This document shows, in pieces, positions 16,813-24,469 of a DNA stretch of 52,162 nt. Every line of letters begins with the position of its first letter. Within the stretch, counting starts at the first letter, position 1. This DNA is from Akkermansia sp. (GTDB lineage: Bacteria; Verrucomicrobiota; Verrucomicrobiia; Verrucomicrobiales; Akkermansiaceae): the NCBI GenBank assembly GCA_030535875.1, contig JAUNRC010000011.1, positions 1 to 52,162 of the forward strand, written 5' to 3'. Position numbers and translations under genes: made by a program. The notes beneath the pieces were generated by a model that worked only from the letters and a program-made list of their open reading frames with translations, was not told the origin of the DNA and made no database searches.

Positions 16813-18183
16813 ATGAAGAAAAACATCATTTTTTGGGTACTGGTATTCAGTGCAATCGCCGGTGGTTACCTGATGACCGCTCCCTCCTACCGCGAAGCCG
16901 ACACCATGGAGCAGGCCAAAGAAATCGTCAATGACGACGGCTACGCCATCTTTGTGTACGCCGATGGCTGGGACAAGTACAGCAAACCCACCGTTAAGCG
17001 CATGCTCAACAGCCTTGCCGTAGGTCGCGCCCTGGGCAGTACAGTCGTCATGCAGGCCGGCATACCCGATGTCTCGACAAAAGAAATCCAAGAGGCTCGC
17101 AAGGTGCGCTACGACGGACTGGAAATTCCCACCCCCGACAGCTACCCCGCCATTCACTTCTACAACAAAGGTGGCAAGCTGCAAGGCACTGTCACCATCA
17201 TGTATGATGAGTGCAACAAGCCCGACATCGTGGCAGAAAAAATCCTGACCATACGCCGTGCCATTCAGCAGCGCAAAACATTGTTGACCCGCGCCGAACA
17301 AGCACAGAAAAAACTGACGGAGCTCCAGGCTCAGATTGAGGCTGCCCGCAAGGACTCCCTCGATAGTCAAGGGCAGGCTACAGCCACCCCCGAAACTCAG
17401 ACCAACAAAAAGCTGACTGAGCTTCAGGCTCAGATTGAGGCTACCCGCAAGGACTGCCTCGATATTCTGGGGCAGGCCGCAGCCATCCCCGGAATTCGCC
17501 GCATGGAGGAAATCAGCAAGCAGATTAAAAACCTCGACCCCGAAGACAAGAGCGGCATGATGGCCATTGCCACGCTCAACCTGCCCCACAAGGCCATCGC
17601 TACGGCCGGCACCAAAGATTGGAAGGCCACCTTGGCTGAAATTAAGGGTATGATGGACAATCCCCTGCTGACCACCGAGCACCGCCAACAGCTCTACTGC
17701 ATCAGCATCGGTCTGTTGCACCGCCATGGCGGTCCCCAACATCAGGCTGAACTCAAGGAGATGATTAACAAGCTGCGCGCGCTCGACCCCGACAGTCTGC
17801 TGGGTAAATCCGCTGTAGATGCCGCCCGCCTGTGGATAAGCGAGCTGAATATCATCGAAGGATGGAGCCCCAAGTGCCTGCCGACTGACAAAACCCCGGT
17901 GGAACTCAGCGGCAGCCTACCCATCAAGGAATCCGGCACCTACGAAGTTCTCTTCGCCTACAAGAGCGGCACGGAGGCCCTGCGCATAGCTGCTGTTGAA
18001 CTCTACGACGGTGACAAAAAAATCGCCGAAGATCGCCACAACGGCTCCACCGGCCACAAGAACAACAACAATGTATACTCATTGAATGTTCCGCAAACCG
18101 TGGCAAACCCGCGCCTCTTCATCACCTTCGACATGGGTGAGAAGCGCGACTCCTACGGCAAGATTACCATCACCAAAAAGTAA
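16813..18183 (+). CDS. Membrane-anchored protein, thioredoxin-like region, coiled coil and one copy of a shared C-terminal domain
   Basis: A 456-residue protein. N-terminal helix (MKKNIIFWVLVFSAIAGGYL) as signal or anchor; a thioredoxin-fold-like region (about 28-145: GYAIFVYADGWDKYSKPTVKRML ... SYPAIHFYNKGG) lacking the CxxC pair; a charged coiled coil with a 33-residue tandem duplication (KKLTELQAQIEA twice); and from about residue 340 a domain that recurs three times in the next gene (LPIKESGTYEVLFAYKSG, VELYDGDKKIAEDRHNGSTG, RLFITFDM, DSYGKI). That domain resembles, from memory, the C-terminal beta-sandwich of some Bacteroidetes/Akkermansia glycosidases; this is a weak inference. No catalytic motif. 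It follows the transglutaminase-like gene by 23 bases and is followed by a terminator. Confidence 0.75.
   Translation: MKKNIIFWVLVFSAIAGGYLMTAPSYREADTMEQAKEIVNDDGYAIFVYADGWDKYSKPTVKRMLNSLAVGRALGSTVVMQAGIPDVSTKEIQEARKVRYDGLEIPTPDSYPAIHFYNKGGKLQGTVTIMYDECNKPDIVAEKILTIRRAIQQRKTLLTRAEQAQKKLTELQAQIEAARKDSLDSQGQATATPETQTNKKLTELQAQIEATRKDCLDILGQAAAIPGIRRMEEISKQIKNLDPEDKSGMMAIATLNLPHKAIATAGTKDWKATLAEIKGMMDNPLLTTEHRQQLYCISIGLLHRHGGPQHQAELKEMINKLRALDPDSLLGKSAVDAARLWISELNIIEGWSPKCLPTDKTPVELSGSLPIKESGTYEVLFAYKSGTEALRIAAVELYDGDKKIAEDRHNGSTGHKNNNNVYSLNVPQTVANPRLFITFDMGEKRDSYGKITITKK
17314..17511 (+). repeat. Two tandem 99-bp units inside the coiled coil
   Basis: Units starting at 17314 and 17413 encode nearly the same first 20 residues (LTELQAQIEAxRKDxLD) and diverge afterwards. 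The period of 99 bp is exactly 33 codons, so the frame and heptad register are kept. Confidence 0.8.
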
Positions 18184-18201
18184 TCACCCCATCATTTCCC
18201 A

Positions 18202-18240
18202 CCCCCTCACCGTGCCGACCGGCATCGTGAGGGGGTTTTT
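18202..18240 (+). terminator. Strong terminator between the two shared-domain genes
   Basis: Stem CCCCCTCAC / GTGAGGGGG with extra pairing toward the loop, followed by a T5 run. It makes the downstream gene an independent transcription unit. Confidence 0.85.
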
Positions 18241-18242
18241 GC

Positions 18243-18271
18243 TTGCTTGGTGACAAACAGAATGGTAGACT
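18243..18271 (+). promoter_or_regulatory. Promoter of the three-domain protein gene
   Basis: TTGCTT (18243-18248), 17-base spacer, TAGACT (18266-18271). It starts immediately after the upstream terminator. Confidence 0.55.
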
Positions 18272-18303
18272 GAAAACATCTCAACGATGTGACCTTATCA
18301 GGC

Positions 18304-19659
18304 ATGAAAAAATCAAGCTCTCTCATCATCATCGGCTCAGTAATCCTACTTGCAACAGGCACCATCGTCGGCCTGAAGTGGGCCGGAGCTCAGCGCAACA
18401 CACCCCCCGCCCCGCAGGCACACGCCGCGGAACCGAAGAAAAAGAGCATTCAAGAACAAAGGGACGAGCTACACCATCACATCCGAACTGCCGACAACAA
18501 TCCGCAGGAACTCTACCGGCTCAACTGCCTTCTGGCGGAACTACTCCGCCGGAACGGCACCACAGCGGACCGTCACGCACTTCTGACAGCACTGCATGCT
18601 GCTGACAAATACTCCCCCGACGGCAAAGCCCTGCCCCGCGAACTCAACATCGTGGAAGGCTGGTGCTCCGAGGTCATCACCCAAAGCCATGTTCCGCTTG
18701 AAGTAACCGGCAAACTACCCATCAACTCCCCCGGTAAGTACGAAGTCATCTTCTCCTACAAAGGCGGCAGTGAGGGCGGCAATTTCGAAGCCGTGGAACT
18801 TTACGACGGCGACAGAAAAATTGCCGAAGACCGCCATGAAGGCTTCGCCGGATTTCAGCGCAATAAAAACACCTACCACCTCAACGTTCCCTCAGAAGTA
18901 AAGCAGCCCCGCCTCTTCATCACCTTCGACATGCCCCAAAAGCACAACTCGCAAGGTGAAATTGCCATCATCAAAAATGAACTCAGCCTTGCAAACGGCT
19001 GGAGCCCTTCCGTCCTCCCTCTGACCGACAACCCCACCGAACTACTCGGGCCCATCCCCATCACCGATCCCGGACATTATAACATTCAGTTCAATTACAT
19101 CCGCGGTAACGACGGCTGCATCATCCGTTCCGTCAAACTCTACGACGGTGACAAAAAAATTGCCGAAGACCACCATGAAGGCTTCGCCGGAACTCAACAC
19201 AGAAAAAACACCTACCACCTGCACGTCCGTACCCCCCTCAAAGAGCCGAAACTCTTTATCTCCTTCGACATGCAGAAACAACGCAACTCCTACGGCAGCA
19301 TAAGCGTAAGTAAAAACGAACTCAGTCTGCAATGGGGATGGTGCCCCCGAGTACTTCCGAGCAACTACGTCGCGAAAGAGCTCCATGGCCCCCTGCCCAT
19401 CTCCCGCCCGGGAACATACGAACTCACCTTCACCTACACCTCGGGAAATCATGCCTTGCGCGTGCTCGCCGTCGAACTCTACGACGGCCAACAAATCGTC
19501 GCCCAGGATTTCCACGCAGGTCAAACCGGCCACAAGCACCTCAACAACAGCTATCGCCTCAAAGTTCACCGCCCCGTCAAAGAGCCCCGCATCTTCGTCA
19601 CCTTCGATATGACTGAAGAAAACGACTCCTACGGCAACATCAGCCTGCGCGCCCTCTAA
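18304..19659 (+). CDS. Secreted protein made of three tandem copies of a ~112-residue domain
   Basis: About 451 residues. The ATG at 18304 (MKKSSSLIIIG...) gives a basic plus hydrophobic signal/anchor; a GTG five codons earlier is less likely. A short helical linker (to about residue 110) is followed by three copies of the domain also found at the end of the preceding protein. Each copy has, in order: W-x-P/E...VLP, E-L-x-G-x-[LI]PI, PGxYxxxFxY, VxLYDGDxKIAEDxHxG-[FT]-[AT]G, NTYxLxV, [PL]F[IV][ST]FDM and NSYGxI. The copies are separated by KNELSL linkers. Likely a beta-sandwich used for adhesion or sugar/protein binding; no catalytic residues are apparent. Ligand unknown. Its own promoter and the terminator before it show separate regulation from its paralogue. 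Confidence 0.78.
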   Translation: MKKSSSLIIIGSVILLATGTIVGLKWAGAQRNTPPAPQAHAAEPKKKSIQEQRDELHHHIRTADNNPQELYRLNCLLAELLRRNGTTADRHALLTALHAADKYSPDGKALPRELNIVEGWCSEVITQSHVPLEVTGKLPINSPGKYEVIFSYKGGSEGGNFEAVELYDGDRKIAEDRHEGFAGFQRNKNTYHLNVPSEVKQPRLFITFDMPQKHNSQGEIAIIKNELSLANGWSPSVLPLTDNPTELLGPIPITDPGHYNIQFNYIRGNDGCIIRSVKLYDGDKKIAEDHHEGFAGTQHRKNTYHLHVRTPLKEPKLFISFDMQKQRNSYGSISVSKNELSLQWGWCPRVLPSNYVAKELHGPLPISRPGTYELTFTYTSGNHALRVLAVELYDGQQIVAQDFHAGQTGHKHLNNSYRLKVHRPVKEPRIFVTFDMTEENDSYGNISLRAL

Positions 19660-19676
19660 CCCCACTCACTCATCCT

Positions 19677-20207
19677 ATGTTCACCAAGCCGCCACATGTC
19701 GCCCCTGCCGTCATTCGGTGGCTCATTATCGGTGCTGTAACAGCGCTTGTACTGCTCTACCTGCACGCCTACTACCCGCGCCCCTACGCTCCCATACAGC
19801 CCGTACCCTTCAGTCACGCCACCCACACCGCTACCGACAAGGCAGCCATGGACTGCCGTTCCTGCCACGCCGCCGCCACTCATGCCACAGGAGCCGGCCT
19901 GCCCTCAGCCACGAGTTGCCTGGACTGCCATCGGCACCTGCTTGCTGACGATGAGCGCCTGCTGCCGCTGCATGCGGCCGCCCATCCCGACCACCCGGCC
20001 TACACCGGAGAACCGCTGCGGTGGGTTCGCAAGGCGGCTCTGCCGGAGGGCATCTTCTTCCATCACGGTCAGCACAGCGCCAAAGGTCACAGTTGTGAAG
20101 AATGTCATCCCGACCCCGACCGACAGGCACCGCACAGCATGCGCAATTGCCTGGACTGCCACCGCAAACAGGAAGTACCCACCAACTGCGACCGCTGCCA
20201 TCATTGA
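19677..20207 (+). CDS. Membrane-anchored five-heme cytochrome c
   Basis: A 176-residue protein with one N-terminal membrane helix (about 13-30) and a periplasmic domain with five CxxCH heme c sites at residues 60-64, 81-85, 140-144, 158-162 and 171-175. Extra histidines (FSHATH, FFHHGQH) can act as distal ligands, so most hemes are probably bis-His, low potential. The overall plan is like the multiheme subunits of quinol-oxidising or reducing complexes (ActA/QrcA, class III type), suggesting electron transfer between the quinone pool and a periplasmic partner. No such partner is encoded nearby. It starts 17 bases after the preceding gene with no evident Shine-Dalgarno and converges on the RND pump gene, overlapping its stop by 7 bases. 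Confidence 0.88.
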   Translation: MFTKPPHVAPAVIRWLIIGAVTALVLLYLHAYYPRPYAPIQPVPFSHATHTATDKAAMDCRSCHAAATHATGAGLPSATSCLDCHRHLLADDERLLPLHAAAHPDHPAYTGEPLRWVRKAALPEGIFFHHGQHSAKGHSCEECHPDPDRQAPHSMRNCLDCHRKQEVPTNCDRCHH

Positions 20208-23200
20208 GCACGCCGTGACCTCATCGCAGCCACCAAGCGATAGCAGAAGGGAATGAACAGCACCCCCACGAAGGCCGCCGCACACATCCCGCCGATTACC
20301 GTCACACCGATGGAACGTCGCGCCTCTGCTCCCGGTCCCGTCGCCACAGCCAGCGGCACACAGCCCAGAATAAAAGCTAAACTGGTCATCAGAATAGGCC
20401 GTAGGCGCACACTTGCCCCGGCCAAAGTGGCACGCAGCAAGGGCATGCCCTCCCGCAACCTGTCCTGAGCAAACTCCACCACAAGAATGGCATTCTTTGC
20501 CGCCAGCCCGATGAGCATGATAAGACCAATCTCCGCATAGAGGTCCAACTGCTGCCCCGTGACCCACAGCGTAAGAAAAGCCCCGAGCAAGGCCACAGGC
20601 ACGGACATCACAATCGAGAGCGGCAGCAACCAGCTCTCGTAAAGTGCCGCCAGCAGCAGATAAGCAAAAATACCCGATATGGCAAATATCCCCGCCATAC
20701 TCATCCCCTCCGCGGCTTTCTTCTGCTGGTAGCTCATACCGGAATAAGAATAGCCCATATCTTCCGGCATATTACGGGCAAAGCACTCCTCCAGCGAGCT
20801 CATCACCTGAGCCGCCGTATACCCCGGAGCAGCACTCACATTGAGCATGGCCGCTCCGTACATATTCTGTCGCATGATATACTCCGGCCCGTAGGTAAAA
20901 CGCAGGTCCACCAGAGCATCCAGCGGCACCTCGGTTCCGCCTGCTCCGGGCAGGTAAAATTCGCGCAACTCATCTATCCGCATGCGCGCCGCAGACTCCG
21001 CCTGCATATAAACCGGGTACTGATAACCGTAAAGATTGAAATAATTGATGAATGAACTTCCCAGGAAAGTCTGCAATGTACCGTAGGCTGCCGATGGGTT
21101 CACCCCCTGAGTGAGAGCCTTCTGCATGTTAAAAGTCAGGAAATACTGCGGGGTGTCGGCTGCAAGAAAACTCTGAGCCGTCGCAATCTCGGGATAGGCC
21201 TCCAGCGCCCGCAAAAAAATCTCCACCTGCCCGGCAAGGTACTCCGAACCGCGCCCGGCACGATCTTCCACCATGAAGGTGACATCCGACGTTGCCCCTA
21301 CCCCCGGAATAGGCGGCGGCATGATGACAGTCCCTATCCCGCCCGAGGCGATGTCGCGGAGCTGCCTGCTCAGCTCAGCAGCAATCGCCGCAGCGCTCTG
21401 TGACTTTGCCGAGCGCTGAGCCCAAGGCTGTAAAGTCATAAAGTAAAAGGCATTGTTAGGGCTCTGCACACCGGTAAGCAGGTTAAAACCGTTGACAATC
21501 ACCACCCCTTTAACCGCCTCGTGCCGCAGCAGCAACTTCACGACCTCATCCGTACTCTTCTCCGTCACCTCCAATGAACTGCCGGCCGGGAGCTGCAATA
21601 AACCATAAAGATAACCCTCATCCTCCCCGGGCAGAAACCCGCCCGGCACCCGCTGCGACAGGGGCCACAGACACAGCACCGCCGACACAAGCAACAAAGC
21701 GGCAAGCCATCCGCAACGAATCATCTTCCCTGCCACCCGTACATAACGGCTGCGCGAGTTCTCCACAAGCCTATTGAATATCCTCCCCAGCAAACCATGC
21801 CCCCCTTTCTCCCGTCTCAACAGGAGCACACAAAGCGCCGGACTGAGACTCAGCGCACAAAATGCCGAAAGAAGAATCGACACGCCGATTGTCACGGCAA
21901 ACTGAGCAAAGAGCCGTCCCGTTATCCCCGGCAGCAACATGCAGGGAAAGAATACCGCTGCCAGCACCAGTGCCGTTGTCATCACCGGGCCTGCCACCTC
22001 GTGCATGGCTTTCAGCGTCGCTTCGTGCGGTGAAAGCCCCGCCGCCAACTGCGCCTCAACGGCCTCCACCACCACAATCGCATCGTCCACCACCAGACCG
22101 ATAGCCAGCACCAGCCCCATCAGACAAATGGTGTTGATTTCCATCCCGAAAAACGGGAAAAAAACAAAAGTACCCACCACACTCACCGGAACCGCCGTCA
22201 GCGGAATAAGAGTAGCCCGCCAACCTTGCAGGAAAACGTAGACCACCAGCGCCACCAACAACAGCGCCAAGCCCAGCGTGTAAACAATCTCCTCAATCCC
22301 CAGCCGCACGCTCTCCGTTGTATTGAGCACCTGCTCCAACTCCAAGCCGGGAGCTAAGTTCAGCCCGGACAAGGTCGACTCCACTGCCCGGACAGTCTGC
22401 AAGGCATTGCTGCCCGGGCTCTGCGATATCGCCACAATAGCACAGGCTCCCCCATTATAGGACGAGCTCATGTTGTATGTCTCGCAACCCAACTCCACAC
22501 GTGCCACATCGCGCAAGCGAACCACCCCCGTCTCATCAGCCCGCAAAATAATATTGCCGAACTCCTCCACCGACTTCAGGCGCCCCTTCGTGCGCACGGT
22601 ATAAGTCGTCTTTTGCCCCGGCAGGGCCGGTGCGGCCCCCACCTTACCGACGGGATGGACAGCATTCTGCTCGGCCACAGCGGACTGCACCTGCTGCACC
22701 GTAAGACCCAGAGCAGCGAGCCGCTGCGGTCGCAACCATATCCGCATAGCGTACTCCCCTGCCCCGAATACCTGTACATTACCCACCCCCGGTGTACGCA
22801 ACAACGGATTGACAAAATTGATATAAGCATAATTACTCAACCACTCCGCCCCATACTCCCCCTCCGGCGCCCGCAACACATAGAGCAACATCGGCGGTCC
22901 GCTCAAAGTCCGCATACTCACCCCCGTCTGCTGCACCTCCGATGGCAGTTGTGCCGTGCTCTGTGCATAGCGTAAGTAGGCCAGCACCTGGTCCATATCC
23001 GCCCCGCTGCCGATATCGAAGAGAACCGACAGGCTCATCGCCCCCTCATTCGTACTCGTGCTCGTCATGTACTCCATACCCGGCACACCGCTCATCTGCT
23101 GCTCAATCGGCGCTGCAACCGAATCCGCCACCGTCTCGCAATCCGCACCGGGATAAGTCGCCGTCAGGCTCACCTCCGGCGGTACAATATCCGGGTACTG

Positions 23201-23299
23201 CGCCACCGGAAGGCTCCATATCGATATCAAACCGCCCAGCACCACCATCAGCGCCACGCAAATCGCCACCACCGGCCGACGTATGAAAAAACTGTACAT
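20201..23299 (-). CDS. RND-family efflux pump permease (HAE1/AcrB type)
   Basis: A 1032-residue inner-membrane proton-driven exporter. The ATG at 23299 is chosen because MYSFFIRRPVVAICVALMVVLGG is the standard beginning and a strong AGGGGAG lies just before it. Twelve membrane helices in two halves and two large periplasmic loops are evident. The proton-relay residues are present: VVDDAIVVVE in TM4 and the Lys in LAAKNAILVVE in TM10. The family normally works with a membrane-fusion protein and an outer-membrane channel, exporting drugs, bile salts or solvents; neither partner is adjacent. The substrate is unknown. Its 3' end overlaps the cytochrome gene tail-to-tail. Confidence 0.93.
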   Translation of the reverse strand: MYSFFIRRPVVAICVALMVVLGGLISIWSLPVAQYPDIVPPEVSLTATYPGADCETVADSVAAPIEQQMSGVPGMEYMTSTSTNEGAMSLSVLFDIGSGADMDQVLAYLRYAQSTAQLPSEVQQTGVSMRTLSGPPMLLYVLRAPEGEYGAEWLSNYAYINFVNPLLRTPGVGNVQVFGAGEYAMRIWLRPQRLAALGLTVQQVQSAVAEQNAVHPVGKVGAAPALPGQKTTYTVRTKGRLKSVEEFGNIILRADETGVVRLRDVARVELGCETYNMSSSYNGGACAIVAISQSPGSNALQTVRAVESTLSGLNLAPGLELEQVLNTTESVRLGIEEIVYTLGLALLLVALVVYVFLQGWRATLIPLTAVPVSVVGTFVFFPFFGMEINTICLMGLVLAIGLVVDDAIVVVEAVEAQLAAGLSPHEATLKAMHEVAGPVMTTALVLAAVFFPCMLLPGITGRLFAQFAVTIGVSILLSAFCALSLSPALCVLLLRREKGGHGLLGRIFNRLVENSRSRYVRVAGKMIRCGWLAALLLVSAVLCLWPLSQRVPGGFLPGEDEGYLYGLLQLPAGSSLEVTEKSTDEVVKLLLRHEAVKGVVIVNGFNLLTGVQSPNNAFYFMTLQPWAQRSAKSQSAAAIAAELSRQLRDIASGGIGTVIMPPPIPGVGATSDVTFMVEDRAGRGSEYLAGQVEIFLRALEAYPEIATAQSFLAADTPQYFLTFNMQKALTQGVNPSAAYGTLQTFLGSSFINYFNLYGYQYPVYMQAESAARMRIDELREFYLPGAGGTEVPLDALVDLRFTYGPEYIMRQNMYGAAMLNVSAAPGYTAAQVMSSLEECFARNMPEDMGYSYSGMSYQQKKAAEGMSMAGIFAISGIFAYLLLAALYESWLLPLSIVMSVPVALLGAFLTLWVTGQQLDLYAEIGLIMLIGLAAKNAILVVEFAQDRLREGMPLLRATLAGASVRLRPILMTSLAFILGCVPLAVATGPGAEARRSIGVTVIGGMCAAAFVGVLFIPFCYRLVAAMRSRRAQ

Positions 23300-23300
23300 A

Positions 23301-23308
23301 TCTCCCCT
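23301..23308 (-). promoter_or_regulatory. Strong Shine-Dalgarno before the RND pump
   Basis: Leftward AGGGGAGA ends one base before the ATG at 23299. It decides the start and is unusual here, since most genes in the window lack such a site. Confidence 0.6.
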
Positions 23309-23416
23309 GATGACCTCATTCTCCCCCACCACGTTTAATATCATTTAAATCCGGCACAACCACCGCAGCCACACCGAACAAAGTGTAACGAAATCGCCGT
23401 ATGTCACACTTTACGC

Positions 23417-23444
23417 TTGCAACTTCATAAGCTCACTCTATACT
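23417..23444 (+). promoter_or_regulatory. Promoter with ~180-nt leader for the RRM protein
   Basis: TTGCAA (23417-23422), 16-base spacer, TATACT (23439-23444). The 333-base gap 23300-23632 otherwise holds no gene; it contains the RND start region on the left and this leader on the right. The leader has no uORF-like sequence of note, but is long for this genome and may bind a protein. Confidence 0.55.
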
Positions 23445-23632
23445 CCCAGCAGGGTGACCAGTTTCATGGATAACGGCACTGCTTCTCTCTCAATGTATGC
23501 AGCGTGCCCACCCAACAAGCACACATCAAACAAATAACAGCGGCAATCAGCAGCTGCTCCTCTCCGCGAGTGAACACAGGGAGCTTAGGACTGACAGCGC
23601 TGATGACCGCACCTTAACAAGTACATACAACA

Positions 23633-24292
23633 ATGGCTGAACATCACACGCAAGGCAGACAAGGTCAGGGTTCCCGTCGCCGTCGCAATAATTACCAGGG
23701 TCGCCATCGCCGCCAGCGCATGCCCCGCCCTGAATCCATGCCCGCCCGCAAACCCTCGCTGCTCCAACGTATTCTCGGTTTCTTCGGCTTCGGCAAAAAG
23801 AAGAAAGAAGAAGTACCCGTCAAACGCGAGAAAAAAAACCGCAACAATCCGCCGCAGAAAGTGCGCGTGGCCAAGACAAACCACAGCGGGGGCAATCCCG
23901 CAGCCGGTAACAAAGGTCGCCGCCGTGCCACATCCACCCCTCCCACCCGCAATGCCCGTCTCTACGTCGGCAACCTGTCCTACGAGGCCACGGAAAGCGA
24001 GCTGGAAGATCTCTTCAAGGGGTTCGGCAATGTGCGCAGCGTGGAAATTATCTACAATCCCCGCACCTACAAGAGCAAGGGCTACGCCTTTGTGGAAATG
24101 TACCAGCTTGATGATGCCCGCAAGGCCGCCGAAGTGCTCCACGGACAACCCTTCATGGGTCGCGAGCTGATGGTCAGCGCCGCCAGCGAGCGCCCCGAAA
24201 CTCAGGAGAAATCCGACAAGCCCACCGAGGCTCCCGCACCCGAGAACGAGGCTGAACCGGCTGAGCCGACTGCCCCCGAAGAGCAGGCTTGA
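23633..24292 (+). CDS. RRM-domain RNA-binding protein
   Basis: A 219-residue protein. The N-terminal ~100 residues are very basic and disordered (clusters RRRRNN, RRQR, GKKKKEE, KREKKN). A complete RNA recognition motif follows (about 104-183) with RNP2 LYVGNL and RNP1 KGYAFVEM, the aromatic residues that stack on RNA bases. The C-terminal ~35 residues are acidic and rich in Pro/Glu. RRM proteins of this sort are common in Cyanobacteria, Bacteroidota and Verrucomicrobiota, where several are cold-induced; that role here is inference, weakly supported by the long 5' leader. Monocistronic, with a terminator after it. Confidence 0.9.
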   Translation: MAEHHTQGRQGQGSRRRRNNYQGRHRRQRMPRPESMPARKPSLLQRILGFFGFGKKKKEEVPVKREKKNRNNPPQKVRVAKTNHSGGNPAAGNKGRRRATSTPPTRNARLYVGNLSYEATESELEDLFKGFGNVRSVEIIYNPRTYKSKGYAFVEMYQLDDARKAAEVLHGQPFMGRELMVSAASERPETQEKSDKPTEAPAPENEAEPAEPTAPEEQA

Positions 24293-24319
24293 GCCACTGC
24301 CCTACTCGTAGCTTTTCCC

Positions 24320-24350
24320 GCCCGGTACCACACAGTACCGGGCTTTTTTA
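24320..24350 (+). terminator. Terminator of the RRM gene
   Basis: Perfect 9-bp stem GCCCGGTAC / GTACCGGGC with a 6-base loop followed by T7. Confidence 0.9.
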
Positions 24351-24469
24351 TCCCCCCTGCAAGCGCAACTTTGTCATCCATAACAGCTCATTTAGAATCC
24401 GTGCGGCATTTTTCACTCGCCAACCCGCGATATTTGTGCTAGTATGCGAGCGTAAACAACATTTTCGCC

